A stretch of DNA of 64,000 bases. It comes from Hyphomonas sp. Mor2 (lineage in GTDB: Bacteria; Pseudomonadota; Alphaproteobacteria; Caulobacterales; Hyphomonadaceae). The notes below the pieces were generated by a model. The model worked only from the letters and a program-made list of their open reading frames with translations, was not told where the DNA came from and searched no databases. This document shows, in pieces, positions 42,655 through 51,091 of the stretch. The position numbers were made by a program, and so were the translations under genes. Within the stretch, counting starts at the first letter, position 1, and every line of letters begins with the position of its first letter. Location: positions 1,674,001 through 1,738,000 of the forward strand of contig NZ_CP017718.1 of NCBI RefSeq assembly GCF_001854405.1. The letters are read 5' to 3'.

Positions 42655-43539
42655 TTAGTAGTACTTCGGTTTGCCATTTTTGTCCCATAGCCCCCAATAG
42701 GCTCCGACATCGCCTTCATTCTCAATTTTCCAGGTTTCATCGAAACCGGCGAAGTAAAACAGATCGATGTTTTCAGACTGCGCCCATTGGACGGCGTCGA
42801 CAAAATACTTCATCGCATTCAAGCGAGACGGCTCAGCCCCCATTTCATTCGATCCAAGATTCGGCCACCCGGTTTCAGCGATGACCACTGGCTTGCCATT
42901 GGCAACGCGCTGGGCGCGGCGATACATTTCGCGCATGTACACATTCGCGTGCTCAATCGGATAGCCTTCCCAGAACGGATAGCAGTTCACCAAAAGCACA
43001 TCGCATTCTTCTGCGAGACGCGGATAGTTCTCGAAGATGAAATAGGCGTCGACATAGCCCACGGGCACATCTGTCTCGGCCTTGGCACGCCGGATGTACG
43101 CGATGAGCTGGTCTTCGCTGATTTCGCCGCGCAACAAGACCTCATTCCCGACAGCCAGGAGTCCGGCTTCGCCCCTGTTGGCGATATCGATTGCATTCTG
43201 AAGCTCCAGTTCATTGCGATCGAACTCATAATCGATCCATGCCCCGACCATGGATTGCAGGCCCATTTCTTTCGCGATGCCCGGCGTCAATTCATTTCCG
43301 CGCGTACACGAGAACGTCCGGATCCACTTTATGTGGGGGGCCAGGACGGAAAGTCTCGACCTGATCTGATCCGCGGAGATGTCCGACTTGTTGGTTTGGC
43401 CATCCATGACCGGACTGAACCCCAATCCATGAATCTGATCGTTCAGGAGTTTCTCGATCAGAGCCGAAAGGTCTGTTTCGCTCAGTTGTCCTGTGTGAAT
43501 TCCGGAAAGCGAATGCTTCCTATTGTATGGGTTAGACAT
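42655..43539 (-). CDS. GH17-like glycoside hydrolase (beta-1,3-glucan type), first of pair
   Basis: A 294-residue relative of the downstream enzyme. Acid/base E133 is in LAVGNEVLLRG and nucleophile E222 in VVIAETGWPNLG. The start at 43539 is supported by GGAGAG ten bases upstream. It also lacks a signal peptide. The two are diverged paralogues rather than recent copies. A LacI-type palindrome (43591-43604) lies just upstream, tying the pair to the glucan locus. Confidence 0.85.
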   Translation of the reverse strand: MSNPYNRKHSLSGIHTGQLSETDLSALIEKLLNDQIHGLGFSPVMDGQTNKSDISADQIRSRLSVLAPHIKWIRTFSCTRGNELTPGIAKEMGLQSMVGAWIDYEFDRNELELQNAIDIANRGEAGLLAVGNEVLLRGEISEDQLIAYIRRAKAETDVPVGYVDAYFIFENYPRLAEECDVLLVNCYPFWEGYPIEHANVYMREMYRRAQRVANGKPVVIAETGWPNLGSNEMGAEPSRLNAMKYFVDAVQWAQSENIDLFYFAGFDETWKIENEGDVGAYWGLWDKNGKPKYY

Positions 43540-43590
43540 CAGTCTCTCCAAACGTTGTCTTTGCTTCTTGGTGAGGAATCGCCCGGGCTT

Positions 43591-43604
43591 ATGACAGCGT
43601 TGTC
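43591..43604. promoter_or_regulatory. Candidate LacI-type operator of the GH17 pair
   Basis: TGACAGCGTTGTCA is a 14-bp palindrome (one mismatch) with the central CG typical of LacI-family operators, located about 55 bases upstream of the first GH17 gene. The regulator would be the LacI protein of the same locus. Inferred by symmetry and position. Confidence 0.5.
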
Positions 43605-43685
43605 AAATTTTGTCCAGAAGGGGTTTGCGCTTGACCCGCTTGATCCGAAAGCAATCCTCAAGTTCGAATAGGTTCGCTCCAGCCG

Positions 43686-45194
43686 TCAGGTCGTACTTGC
43701 CGGACAGTAGCGACTCAGAAACTCTCCATGACCCGGCATGCGCTGCACGAGAAAGCGTATCGATTGTTCCATACCATCAATCTCCGGCTTGATTGCATTA
43801 GCGTCCATGGCGCTGGCGATCGGGCTGTAGCCTTCCATCTCGATGCCCTGCCCCATCATCACCGCGGCCCAGCTCGTCTCAGTGAACAGTTCATCCTCTT
43901 CTCGGAAAATCTGGCCGTTTGCCCGGAACAGTTCGACCTTTTCGGTCAACGTTTCAGGCACGTCCATCGTCCGGCAATAGTTCCAGAATTCGGAATCATC
44001 TCGCTCGGTGGCATTGTAGTGAAGGATCAGAAAGTCCCGGATCCGTGCGTACTCCTTGATCGTGAATCGATTATAGGCGTCCACTTGTGTCGGCGAAATT
44101 CCGTCCAGACTCAGCAGTGCGATCAGTTTGTTGATGCCCGTATTGATCAGATGAATGGAGGTTGATTCCAGCGGCTCCATGAACCCGGCGGCAAGGCCAA
44201 GCGCGACAACATTCTTGTTCCAGAACTTTTTCCTTCGTCCGGTGATAAACCTCAAGAAGTTGGGGTCCGCCGTCGGCTTGCCCGCCATGTTTTCAACGAG
44301 AATCTGGTGGGCTTCATCATCATCCATATATTCGCTGCAATAGACGTGACCATTGCCGTTCCGGTTCTGCAGCGGCACCTGCCACTGCCAGCCAGCCCGG
44401 TGCGCTGTGGCTTTTGTGAACGGCGGCGGCGGGCTGCCATCATCGCGGTTGCAGGGAAGCGCCACCGCACGATCGCATGGCAGGTAGTTTCGCCAGTCCT
44501 CATAACCCGTTTCAAGCGCCTGTTCGATCAAGAGGCCCCGGAAGCCGGAACAGTCGATAAACAGATCCCCCGCAATGATGTCGCCATCATCCATCGTGAC
44601 GGACGTGACATTTCCAGAATCCGGTTCAAGCGTCACATCAACGACCTTGCCTTCCCGGCGCACGACGCCGCGGGCTTCAGAATCCTTGCGCAGGAACTGA
44701 GCATAGGCGGTGGCATTGATATGGTAGGCATAATTCATCGGCGGCAAATCTTCGCGCGCATAGTCAGCCGTGCGCGCGAACTTGCCGAAATAGGCCGCCA
44801 TGGTCTCAAGATTGAAAGCCTGGATCGGGCGTCGATCCCCATCCTGTTGCAACTTGCGCCAGACCTGATGGAACGAGATGCCGCCCATTTCGTAGCCGTA
44901 ATTCCCAAACGGGTGGATGTAGCTATCGCCGATCTTGCCCCAGTTCTCGAACTGGATTCCGACCTTGAACGTCCCCTGCACGGCCGCGAGCAAGCTTGGC
45001 TCATCAAGTCCCAGAAGCTGATTGAACTCCACAAAAGGCGGGATCGTCGCTTCGCCGACGCCGACAGTTCCAATCTGCTCTGATTCAATCAGTTGAATGT
45101 CCAGCTGTACACCGGCTTTGAGGCGGCTGAAGGCGGCTGCCGCCATCCATCCCGCCGTGCCGCCGCCGACAATTACAATCTTGTTGATTCCCAT
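43686..45194 (-). CDS. Flavin-dependent tryptophan-halogenase-like protein
   Basis: A 502-residue FAD-dependent halogenase homologue. GGGTAGWMAAAAF (9-21) binds FAD, K77 (GTFKVGIQF) matches the catalytic lysine of tryptophan halogenases, and AGWQWQVPLQ is the WxWxIP-type motif. The start at 45194 begins with the FAD motif; GAGGG sits close by, and an ATG seven codons upstream is possible. It is divergent from a TonB receptor, a pairing seen repeatedly in Caulobacterales and xanthomonads at polysaccharide loci. A true halogenation role there is unproven; oxidation of a carbohydrate or peptide is possible. Confidence 0.85.
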   Translation of the reverse strand: MGINKIVIVGGGTAGWMAAAAFSRLKAGVQLDIQLIESEQIGTVGVGEATIPPFVEFNQLLGLDEPSLLAAVQGTFKVGIQFENWGKIGDSYIHPFGNYGYEMGGISFHQVWRKLQQDGDRRPIQAFNLETMAAYFGKFARTADYAREDLPPMNYAYHINATAYAQFLRKDSEARGVVRREGKVVDVTLEPDSGNVTSVTMDDGDIIAGDLFIDCSGFRGLLIEQALETGYEDWRNYLPCDRAVALPCNRDDGSPPPPFTKATAHRAGWQWQVPLQNRNGNGHVYCSEYMDDDEAHQILVENMAGKPTADPNFLRFITGRRKKFWNKNVVALGLAAGFMEPLESTSIHLINTGINKLIALLSLDGISPTQVDAYNRFTIKEYARIRDFLILHYNATERDDSEFWNYCRTMDVPETLTEKVELFRANGQIFREEDELFTETSWAAVMMGQGIEMEGYSPIASAMDANAIKPEIDGMEQSIRFLVQRMPGHGEFLSRYCPASTT

Positions 45195-45237
45195 TCCCTC
45201 GGTCCTGTCTCTCATCGATTTTTTGATAGCCTAGTCC

Positions 45238-45250
45238 GGTATCGATTACC
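45238..45250. promoter_or_regulatory. Near-palindromic element in the halogenase/receptor intergenic region
   Basis: GGTATCGATTACC contains the palindrome ATCGAT flanked by GGT and TACC, about 45 bases upstream of the halogenase start. It may be a half-degenerate regulator site for the divergent gene. Weaker than the paired GAACGTTC sites nearby. Confidence 0.3.
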
Positions 45251-45285
45251 ATTCGCGACAAAAATGTAACACGTGGTATATAAAA

Positions 45286-45320
45286 TGTGAACGTTCATTT
45301 TGAGCTATTGTGAACGTTCT
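45286..45320. promoter_or_regulatory. Two LacI-like operators before the TonB receptor
   Basis: TGTGAACGTTC occurs twice (45286-45296 and 45309-45319), each with the perfect 8-bp palindrome GAACGTTC. The centres are 23 bases apart, so two operator sites in similar phase lie 70-100 bases before the receptor start. The central CG and AACGTT core are typical of LacI-family sites. The regulator is probably the LacI protein encoded behind the receptor. Confidence 0.55.
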
Positions 45321-45388
45321 CATTTGGTGCTAGGCGCAAACTCATAAGACCGCCAAAAAACTGGCTACGTTCATCTGGGAGGAACAAA

Positions 45389-48300
45389 GTGAACAAGAAC
45401 AGGCTTATTGGAATCAATCCGTCTCGTCGGCGCTCTGCGATGATGACAGCCGCTTCAGGCTTGGCCATGGCGATGGCCCTCGGCCCCGTGGCGATGGCGC
45501 AGGAAACCACTGATGATCAGGTTGCTGAGGAAGACGATGTCGCCGTCCAGGACGTTGTTGTCGTCCAGGGCTTCCGCCAGTCTCTGAGCTCTGCACAGAG
45601 CATCAAAGAGAATGCTGAAACATTCGTCGATGCGATTACAGCTGAAGACATCGGCGCCCTTCCGGACCGCTCGGTGGCCGAATCACTGCAGCGCGTGCCA
45701 GGCGTCAATATTGGCCGCTTTGAGAAAACCACTGACCCGGACCGCTTCTCGGTTGAAGGTACGGGCGTCATCGTTCGCGGCCTGCCATTTGTTCGGTCAG
45801 AGCTGAACGGTCGCGACATTTTTTCGGCCACAGGCGGGAGTGTTCTCAGCTTTAATGACGTATCGCCAGAGCTGCTTGGCCGCGTCGAAGTCTTCAAGAA
45901 CGTCACGGCGGACATGATCGAAGGCGGAATTGCGGGCACCGTAAATCTCGTCACGCGCAAGCCGCTTGATTCAGGTGGACTTAAAATCGCCGGGACTGTT
46001 GGCGGAAACTATGGTGACCTCAGAGAAGAATGGTCACCCGAACTGTCCGGCCTGATTTCGAATTCTTGGGAAACCGATGCGGGCGATTTCGGCTTGCAGT
46101 TCGGTTATGCCACGTCTGAGCTGCAAAGCCGGACGGACGCCTCGCAGGTCACTGACCCTTGTTTCCGGGCTGACACACTGGATGGTCCTTGTATCCGGAC
46201 GAATTCTGTTTCCTCCGGCGGCATCGGTGATGCAACCGGTTTGGATGCGTCTAACTTCCCACCGGCTGGCACCCTGCTGGTGCCAAAAGGGGCGGGTGTT
46301 CGGACCACTGACCTGACCCGGGATCGCGAAGCGATTTCGTTTGTCGGTCAATGGGAAAGCCCGGACCGCCAATGGCTCGCGACCTTTGAGTGGCTGAAGT
46401 CCGAGACCAGTTTCGAGACTCAGGAATTCTCGATCCTGGCGCTGGTGAATGACGATAACCTGTTCCCGATTCAAGCGGCCGGGTCGACCTGGTCGTTCAA
46501 CAATGCCGGTGTTTTCGAGAGCGGCGTGCTGACACAAAACGGCGCCGTCTTCGGCGGTATTCCGACAGAGTTTTTGCGATTTGAGCGCGCGACGGATTCG
46601 GAAACGGAAGATTTCTCTTTCGATCTCGAATACTCGCCGACGGATCGACTTCGTTTTAACTTCGAAGCGCAGACCATCTCTTCTGATCTCGAGCGCAGCG
46701 CCATCATTGGCGCAATGCAGTCCTACTCCGATATCAGCCTCGATCTGCGCGGAGACACGCCATCGGTTGAGTTCCTACCACCGAGCTTCAACCCTGGCGC
46801 GCCGGCTGACGCCGTCGTCAGCAATCTGTACAATCTCTATTGGTTCGCGCTGGACAGCGAAGAGCGCAATGAAGGGGATCTGGACAGCATCAAACTGGAT
46901 GCAGAGTACGATATCAGCGATACTGGTTTCTTCCGCTCCGCAAGGTTTGGTGCGCGATGGGCGGACCGCACCCGCGTCACACGCAACACCAATTTCAGCA
47001 CCTGGGGTAATCTATCTGCGCCTTGGGGTGGTCGTGCCGGCTGTGCCCCTTGGGGACAGGATGCGAGCTTCGGACCGTGTACGTTCACACCACGCGGAAT
47101 TGCGGGCCCTGGGGGCGCTTATGTTGACGACTTCCCAGGCGCGTCATCGCTGCTCCAGCCATTTGGCGATAATTTCCAACGCGGCAATGCGCCTACGCCT
47201 ACTCCGGCCGGAGCAGGTTGGTTCTTCGGGGGAGATGATTTCCTTGGTGAGTACCTGTCCGGCGCAACAGATCAGACGGTTGCAGACATCAATGCTTATT
47301 CTGTAGCAGGCTTGTTCGGCGTCGCCACATACGGAACGCGAAATCGTTCACGTGTCGATCCATTTACCGGCGAGCTTGTGCAATGCGATCCATTCTGCCC
47401 GGGTGAAATCTCTGATGTCGGCGAGGAAACACAGGCCTTTTACGGTCGCGTGGATTTCGGACATGACTTCGATAGCGGCATCACACTGGAAGGTAATTTC
47501 GGCGTTCGCTACGTCGAAACAACCATCGATAGTAATGGTTATATCACCCTTCCATCTGCCGCAGCCTTCGACGGAGACGGCGATGGCGTGGTCCAAGTCA
47601 GCGAGATCGATAATGCCTGTACGCTTGCGGCATTGACGCTCACGCCCGGGCAAAGCCTACCTGGCTTCTGCCTGTTGAACCCGGCGCGGCAAGCGGAGTT
47701 TGCGGCCGTTCACACGGGTGAGGTCGTCGTTGATACAAGAGACATCGAGTTCGAAAACTGGCTTCCGAGCCTGAACGCGAAACTCGACTTTGGGAATGGC
47801 TGGCTCGTTCGCGGCGCCATCTCCAAGGGGATCTCGAGACCCGATCTGAACCTGTTCCAAGCGGGCGCGTCGATCGCAGACAATACAAACAATCTGCGCG
47901 CGGAAGGCACGCTCGACACCGGGCCGCTCTTCACGACACGGACCGGAAACAGGAATCTGATGCCGATCGAATCCATCAATTATGACCTGTCGGTGGAGTG
48001 GTATTGGGACGATGTTGGCTCACTCACAGCCTCGCTATTCTGGAAAGATATTGATGGCTTCATCAACGGCGGTTCGGATGTGGTGAACTATGTCAGCCCC
48101 GGTGGTACCGCCTTCGATCTGAGACTGGATGGTCCCGTCAACGGACAGGAAGGAACCTTGTCTGGTTTCGAACTGACCTATCAGCAGACGTATGATGACC
48201 TGCCAGGATTGTGGAGTGGATTAGGCTCTCAAGTCACGTACACCTATGTCGATGGCGGAGACTTCTCAAACCCGACTTTGGCCGGTTTCGGGCAATCGTC

Positions 48301-48694
48301 CGTCGCCAACGGTTCGAATGCGTTGAACGTTGCGTCTCTCGCAGACGGTCAGCCGCTTGCGGGTATCTCGGAACACACGATCAACGCGACCGTGTTCTAC
48401 GAATACGGGCCGGTCGCCCTGCGGGCAGCGTATAACTGGAGAGATGAGTTCCTGATCACCCCACGTGATGACATCTTCCCGTTCTCGCCCATCTGGCAGG
48501 AAGCGACGGGGCAGCTCGACGCCTCGGCCTTCTATGATGTCACCGATTACTTCAAGATCGGCATCCAGGGCGTGAACCTGCTGGATGAAATTACTGAGAC
48601 CAGCCAGGTCGTGGACTTTGATGGAACCCGAATTACCCGGTCCGCGTTCCGCAATGACCGACGCTTCTCGGTGCTGGGACGCTTCACGTTCTAG
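45389..48694 (+). CDS. TonB-dependent receptor, large SusC-like/Caulobacter type (glucan uptake)
   Basis: A 1101-residue outer-membrane receptor. A signal peptide (about 1-35, ending VAMAQE), a TonB-box-like stretch DVVVVQGFR (55-63) and the plug (SLSSAQSIKENAETFVDAITAEDIGALPDRSVAESLQRVPGVNI) precede the barrel; the C-terminus ends with RRFSVLGRFTF, a terminal Phe as expected. Length and wording fit the sub-class that imports oligosaccharides in alphaproteobacteria. Predicted ligand: beta-glucan oligomers, based on the surrounding GH16, GH3 and GH17 genes. LacI-like sites lie upstream and a hairpin follows. Confidence 0.93.
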   Translation: MNKNRLIGINPSRRRSAMMTAASGLAMAMALGPVAMAQETTDDQVAEEDDVAVQDVVVVQGFRQSLSSAQSIKENAETFVDAITAEDIGALPDRSVAESLQRVPGVNIGRFEKTTDPDRFSVEGTGVIVRGLPFVRSELNGRDIFSATGGSVLSFNDVSPELLGRVEVFKNVTADMIEGGIAGTVNLVTRKPLDSGGLKIAGTVGGNYGDLREEWSPELSGLISNSWETDAGDFGLQFGYATSELQSRTDASQVTDPCFRADTLDGPCIRTNSVSSGGIGDATGLDASNFPPAGTLLVPKGAGVRTTDLTRDREAISFVGQWESPDRQWLATFEWLKSETSFETQEFSILALVNDDNLFPIQAAGSTWSFNNAGVFESGVLTQNGAVFGGIPTEFLRFERATDSETEDFSFDLEYSPTDRLRFNFEAQTISSDLERSAIIGAMQSYSDISLDLRGDTPSVEFLPPSFNPGAPADAVVSNLYNLYWFALDSEERNEGDLDSIKLDAEYDISDTGFFRSARFGARWADRTRVTRNTNFSTWGNLSAPWGGRAGCAPWGQDASFGPCTFTPRGIAGPGGAYVDDFPGASSLLQPFGDNFQRGNAPTPTPAGAGWFFGGDDFLGEYLSGATDQTVADINAYSVAGLFGVATYGTRNRSRVDPFTGELVQCDPFCPGEISDVGEETQAFYGRVDFGHDFDSGITLEGNFGVRYVETTIDSNGYITLPSAAAFDGDGDGVVQVSEIDNACTLAALTLTPGQSLPGFCLLNPARQAEFAAVHTGEVVVDTRDIEFENWLPSLNAKLDFGNGWLVRGAISKGISRPDLNLFQAGASIADNTNNLRAEGTLDTGPLFTTRTGNRNLMPIESINYDLSVEWYWDDVGSLTASLFWKDIDGFINGGSDVVNYVSPGGTAFDLRLDGPVNGQEGTLSGFELTYQQTYDDLPGLWSGLGSQVTYTYVDGGDFSNPTLAGFGQSSVANGSNALNVASLADGQPLAGISEHTINATVFYEYGPVALRAAYNWRDEFLITPRDDIFPFSPIWQEATGQLDASAFYDVTDYFKIGIQGVNLLDEITETSQVVDFDGTRITRSAFRNDRRFSVLGRFTF

Positions 48695-48708
48695 ACAGCA
48701 AAACTGGG

Positions 48709-48735
48709 AGGGGCTCCAAGCCGATTGGAGCCCCT
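48709..48735 (+). terminator. Hairpin after the TonB receptor gene
   Basis: An 11-bp perfect stem (AGGGGCTCCAA / TTGGAGCCCCT) with a 5-base loop starts 14 bases after the stop codon. The T-run is short, so termination may be partial. Confidence 0.65.
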
Positions 48736-48819
48736 TACCCAATCGCCGGTTCAGTTGCGTTGCCTAACGATTCAACACCACAGAAACCGGTCTTGAGGTT
48801 GCATAGATAGTGGCATATT

Positions 48820-48833
48820 CCCGGTGAACCGGG
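48820..48833. promoter_or_regulatory. CCCGGT-GA-ACCGGG palindrome before lacI
   Basis: A 6+2+6 perfect inverted repeat ending 21 bases before the lacI start codon. It could be an autoregulatory operator or a short leader hairpin. It lacks the central CG of the sites before the receptor. Confidence 0.4.
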
Positions 48834-48854
48834 GACTGTTCAGGTGAGGGAATC

Positions 48855-49922
48855 ATGGCGAGACGTCGTCAGTCAGTTACTATCAAACACGTCGCTGCCG
48901 ATGCGGAAGTCTCGCTCCAAACGGTCAGCCGTGTGATCAACAAAGAACCCAATGTCAGCGCCGGCATGAAGGAGCGCGTCCAGGCCTCGATCGACAAGCT
49001 TGGTTATGTCCCCTCCATTGCTGCGCAGCGGATGAGTGGGTCTCGCTCTTATCTTATTCTGGCCCTTAACGATCGCGAGCGCACGATCGCGCAATGGCAA
49101 GCCCGTGAAGGCAATGACTGGGTCGACCAGATGTTACTGGGGGGCATGCTGAAATGCGCCGAACACGGCTATCGCATGCTGATCGAACTCATCGACACAC
49201 GCGACGAACATATTGAGCGCGAGCTGGGCGCTGCGCTCGCGTCGCTACAGCCGGACGGCGTGATCCTGACGCAGCCGCACTCTGCCAATCCGAAAATCGT
49301 CAATATGCTGGCGGAGGCCAACATTCCGTTCGTGCGCGTCGGCTCGCGCCGCAAAGGGGAAGGCATCCCCGTCTCCATGGACGAAGAGCGCTCGACCCGA
49401 ATCGCAACGGAGTATCTTCACAATTTCGGGCACCGCGATATCGGCTTCATTTCCGGCCCACCTGACTACAATGTCAGCGCCTGGCGCGAAAAGAGCTGGC
49501 GCGAGACGATGCGTGATCTTGCGCTCGACACGGACGGACGGCGCGCAGAGGGCGATTTCAGGATCGGGTCCGGGGAAAACGCTGCCCGCGTTTTGCTGAC
49601 GGGCGACACCCCTTGCACGGCTATCATTTCGAGCAATGACCAGATGGCGTTCGGCGCCTTGAAAGTCGCTCGAGAGCTGGGCCTCTCGGTTCCGGAAGAT
49701 CTGTCCATTGTCAGCCTCGAAAACTCTCCAGGCGTGAGCTTCAGCCAACCGCCGCTGACCGCAATCGATCAACCTGTCGCTGACGCAACCGCCCTAGCGG
49801 TTGAACTGATCATCAATGCCCTGCGCGGCGCACCACCGCCGGAAAACGTCATTGTTCAGCCTGCGACGCTTATCGAACGCGAATCTGTGGCACCCGCTCG
49901 TTGCCTTGCAGGTAAGGACTAG
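48855..49922 (+). CDS. LacI-family transcriptional regulator of the glucan locus
   Basis: A 355-residue regulator. Helix-turn-helix ATIKHVA-type residues VTIKHVAADAEVSLQTVSRVINKEPNVS occupy about 8-35, with the hinge near KLGYVPSIAAQRMSG; the rest is the periplasmic-binding-protein fold that senses a sugar. It precedes GH16 by three bases and probably forms the lacI-GH16-GH3-MFS transcript. The palindromes with AACGTT or GCGTT cores before the receptor and GH17 genes are its likely targets; the inducer is probably a glucan oligosaccharide or glucose derivative. Confidence 0.92.
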   Translation: MARRRQSVTIKHVAADAEVSLQTVSRVINKEPNVSAGMKERVQASIDKLGYVPSIAAQRMSGSRSYLILALNDRERTIAQWQAREGNDWVDQMLLGGMLKCAEHGYRMLIELIDTRDEHIERELGAALASLQPDGVILTQPHSANPKIVNMLAEANIPFVRVGSRRKGEGIPVSMDEERSTRIATEYLHNFGHRDIGFISGPPDYNVSAWREKSWRETMRDLALDTDGRRAEGDFRIGSGENAARVLLTGDTPCTAIISSNDQMAFGALKVARELGLSVPEDLSIVSLENSPGVSFSQPPLTAIDQPVADATALAVELIINALRGAPPPENVIVQPATLIERESVAPARCLAGKD

Positions 49923-49925
49923 TCG

Positions 49926-50954
49926 ATGATCACGTGCATTGGTCTGGATAAATTGAAAGGGCGACTGCCGGGATTGCGAATGCCGAAGACCGTCAGTGTC
50001 GGGAAGGCCCCGTGGGTTGGCGCCTGCGCCATTGCTTTACTGACCAGTGCCTGCTCGACCCCTATGCCTGCACCTCCTTCTTCTGCAGAGGTGTTCGAAA
50101 CCTATCCCGGTTTCACCGACGAACATGAAGGCTTCACGCTCGTCATTGATGACCGGTTCGACAGGTTTGATCCCACGCTCTGGCGCCGGGGGGACGGCGC
50201 GGTCGGCTCAGAATCGATGTGTCGGTTTCAGGATCAGGGCGTCGTCGTTGAAGACGGCAAGCTCAAACTGATCGTCCGCCAGGAATCGATTCCCGCGAGT
50301 TTTTCGGAGGACCACCAGCTCGACAAGCTCGCCTATGACTTTTCGTGCGGTGAGCTTCGCACGGTCGACGAGCGCAAGTTTCACTATGGACGGATCGAAG
50401 CGCGAATGAAGGCGCCAGATCGTGAGACGGCTTCCGGCTATATTTCCTCCCTCTTCACCTTTCGATATGCACTCGATCCGACGTCTGACATTGCCCACAA
50501 GACCGAGTGGGAAGAAATTGACGTTGAACTCGAAGGCGGGCGGCCCGACAAATTCCAGGCCAATCTGATCTATGGCAAGGACACCGAAAACTGGCTGGAA
50601 ACCCGCCGTTTTGGCGCCTGGGAGGATAAAATCGTAACCGGCCCCGTGGATGAGTGGCGGGTGTTCGCAATTGAATGGCTCCCGGACTCGATCCGCTGGT
50701 ATGTCGATGGTGAGTTGGTGAAGACGCTTCTGGCCACCGACATAGACTGCGATCCGGAATGTTTGCCTCCGCAGGAACAACCGACTCCGATCCCCAATAA
50801 TCCGACGACGATCATGATGAATGCCTGGATCCCCAATGACGAGATCCAGGATGCTTTCGGGGGCAATAAGGCGAGAAACAAGTACCCATTGATCGCCGAG
50901 TATGACTGGTTTCGCTACTATGAATGGGACAATCCGGAGGCGCTGGCGGAATGA
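49926..50954 (+). CDS. GH16 endo-beta-glucanase lipoprotein
   Basis: A 342-residue lipoprotein: a long basic n-region, hydrophobic core and lipobox LTSAC (Cys43). The catalytic motif is EIDVE (E197, D199, E201), the GH16 ExDxE form. AAGGA precedes the ATG, which lies three bases after the lacI stop. If translation began at the ATG at 49980 the signal peptide would be of more normal length. It should cut beta-1,3- or mixed glucans at the cell surface or in the periplasm and feed the receptor or transporter. Confidence 0.88.
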   Translation: MITCIGLDKLKGRLPGLRMPKTVSVGKAPWVGACAIALLTSACSTPMPAPPSSAEVFETYPGFTDEHEGFTLVIDDRFDRFDPTLWRRGDGAVGSESMCRFQDQGVVVEDGKLKLIVRQESIPASFSEDHQLDKLAYDFSCGELRTVDERKFHYGRIEARMKAPDRETASGYISSLFTFRYALDPTSDIAHKTEWEEIDVELEGGRPDKFQANLIYGKDTENWLETRRFGAWEDKIVTGPVDEWRVFAIEWLPDSIRWYVDGELVKTLLATDIDCDPECLPPQEQPTPIPNNPTTIMMNAWIPNDEIQDAFGGNKARNKYPLIAEYDWFRYYEWDNPEALAE

Positions 50955-51091
50955 CCCGAACCGGTCGGCTGACGCCATGAGCATCACATGAGATTTCCAA
51001 CGTATTCCTCTTTCGACAAAGGCTTCCAAGCCGCCTTTCACGATCCACACCTTCGCCAAACAGCGCGTCTGAATTCAGGATTTTATCCAGC

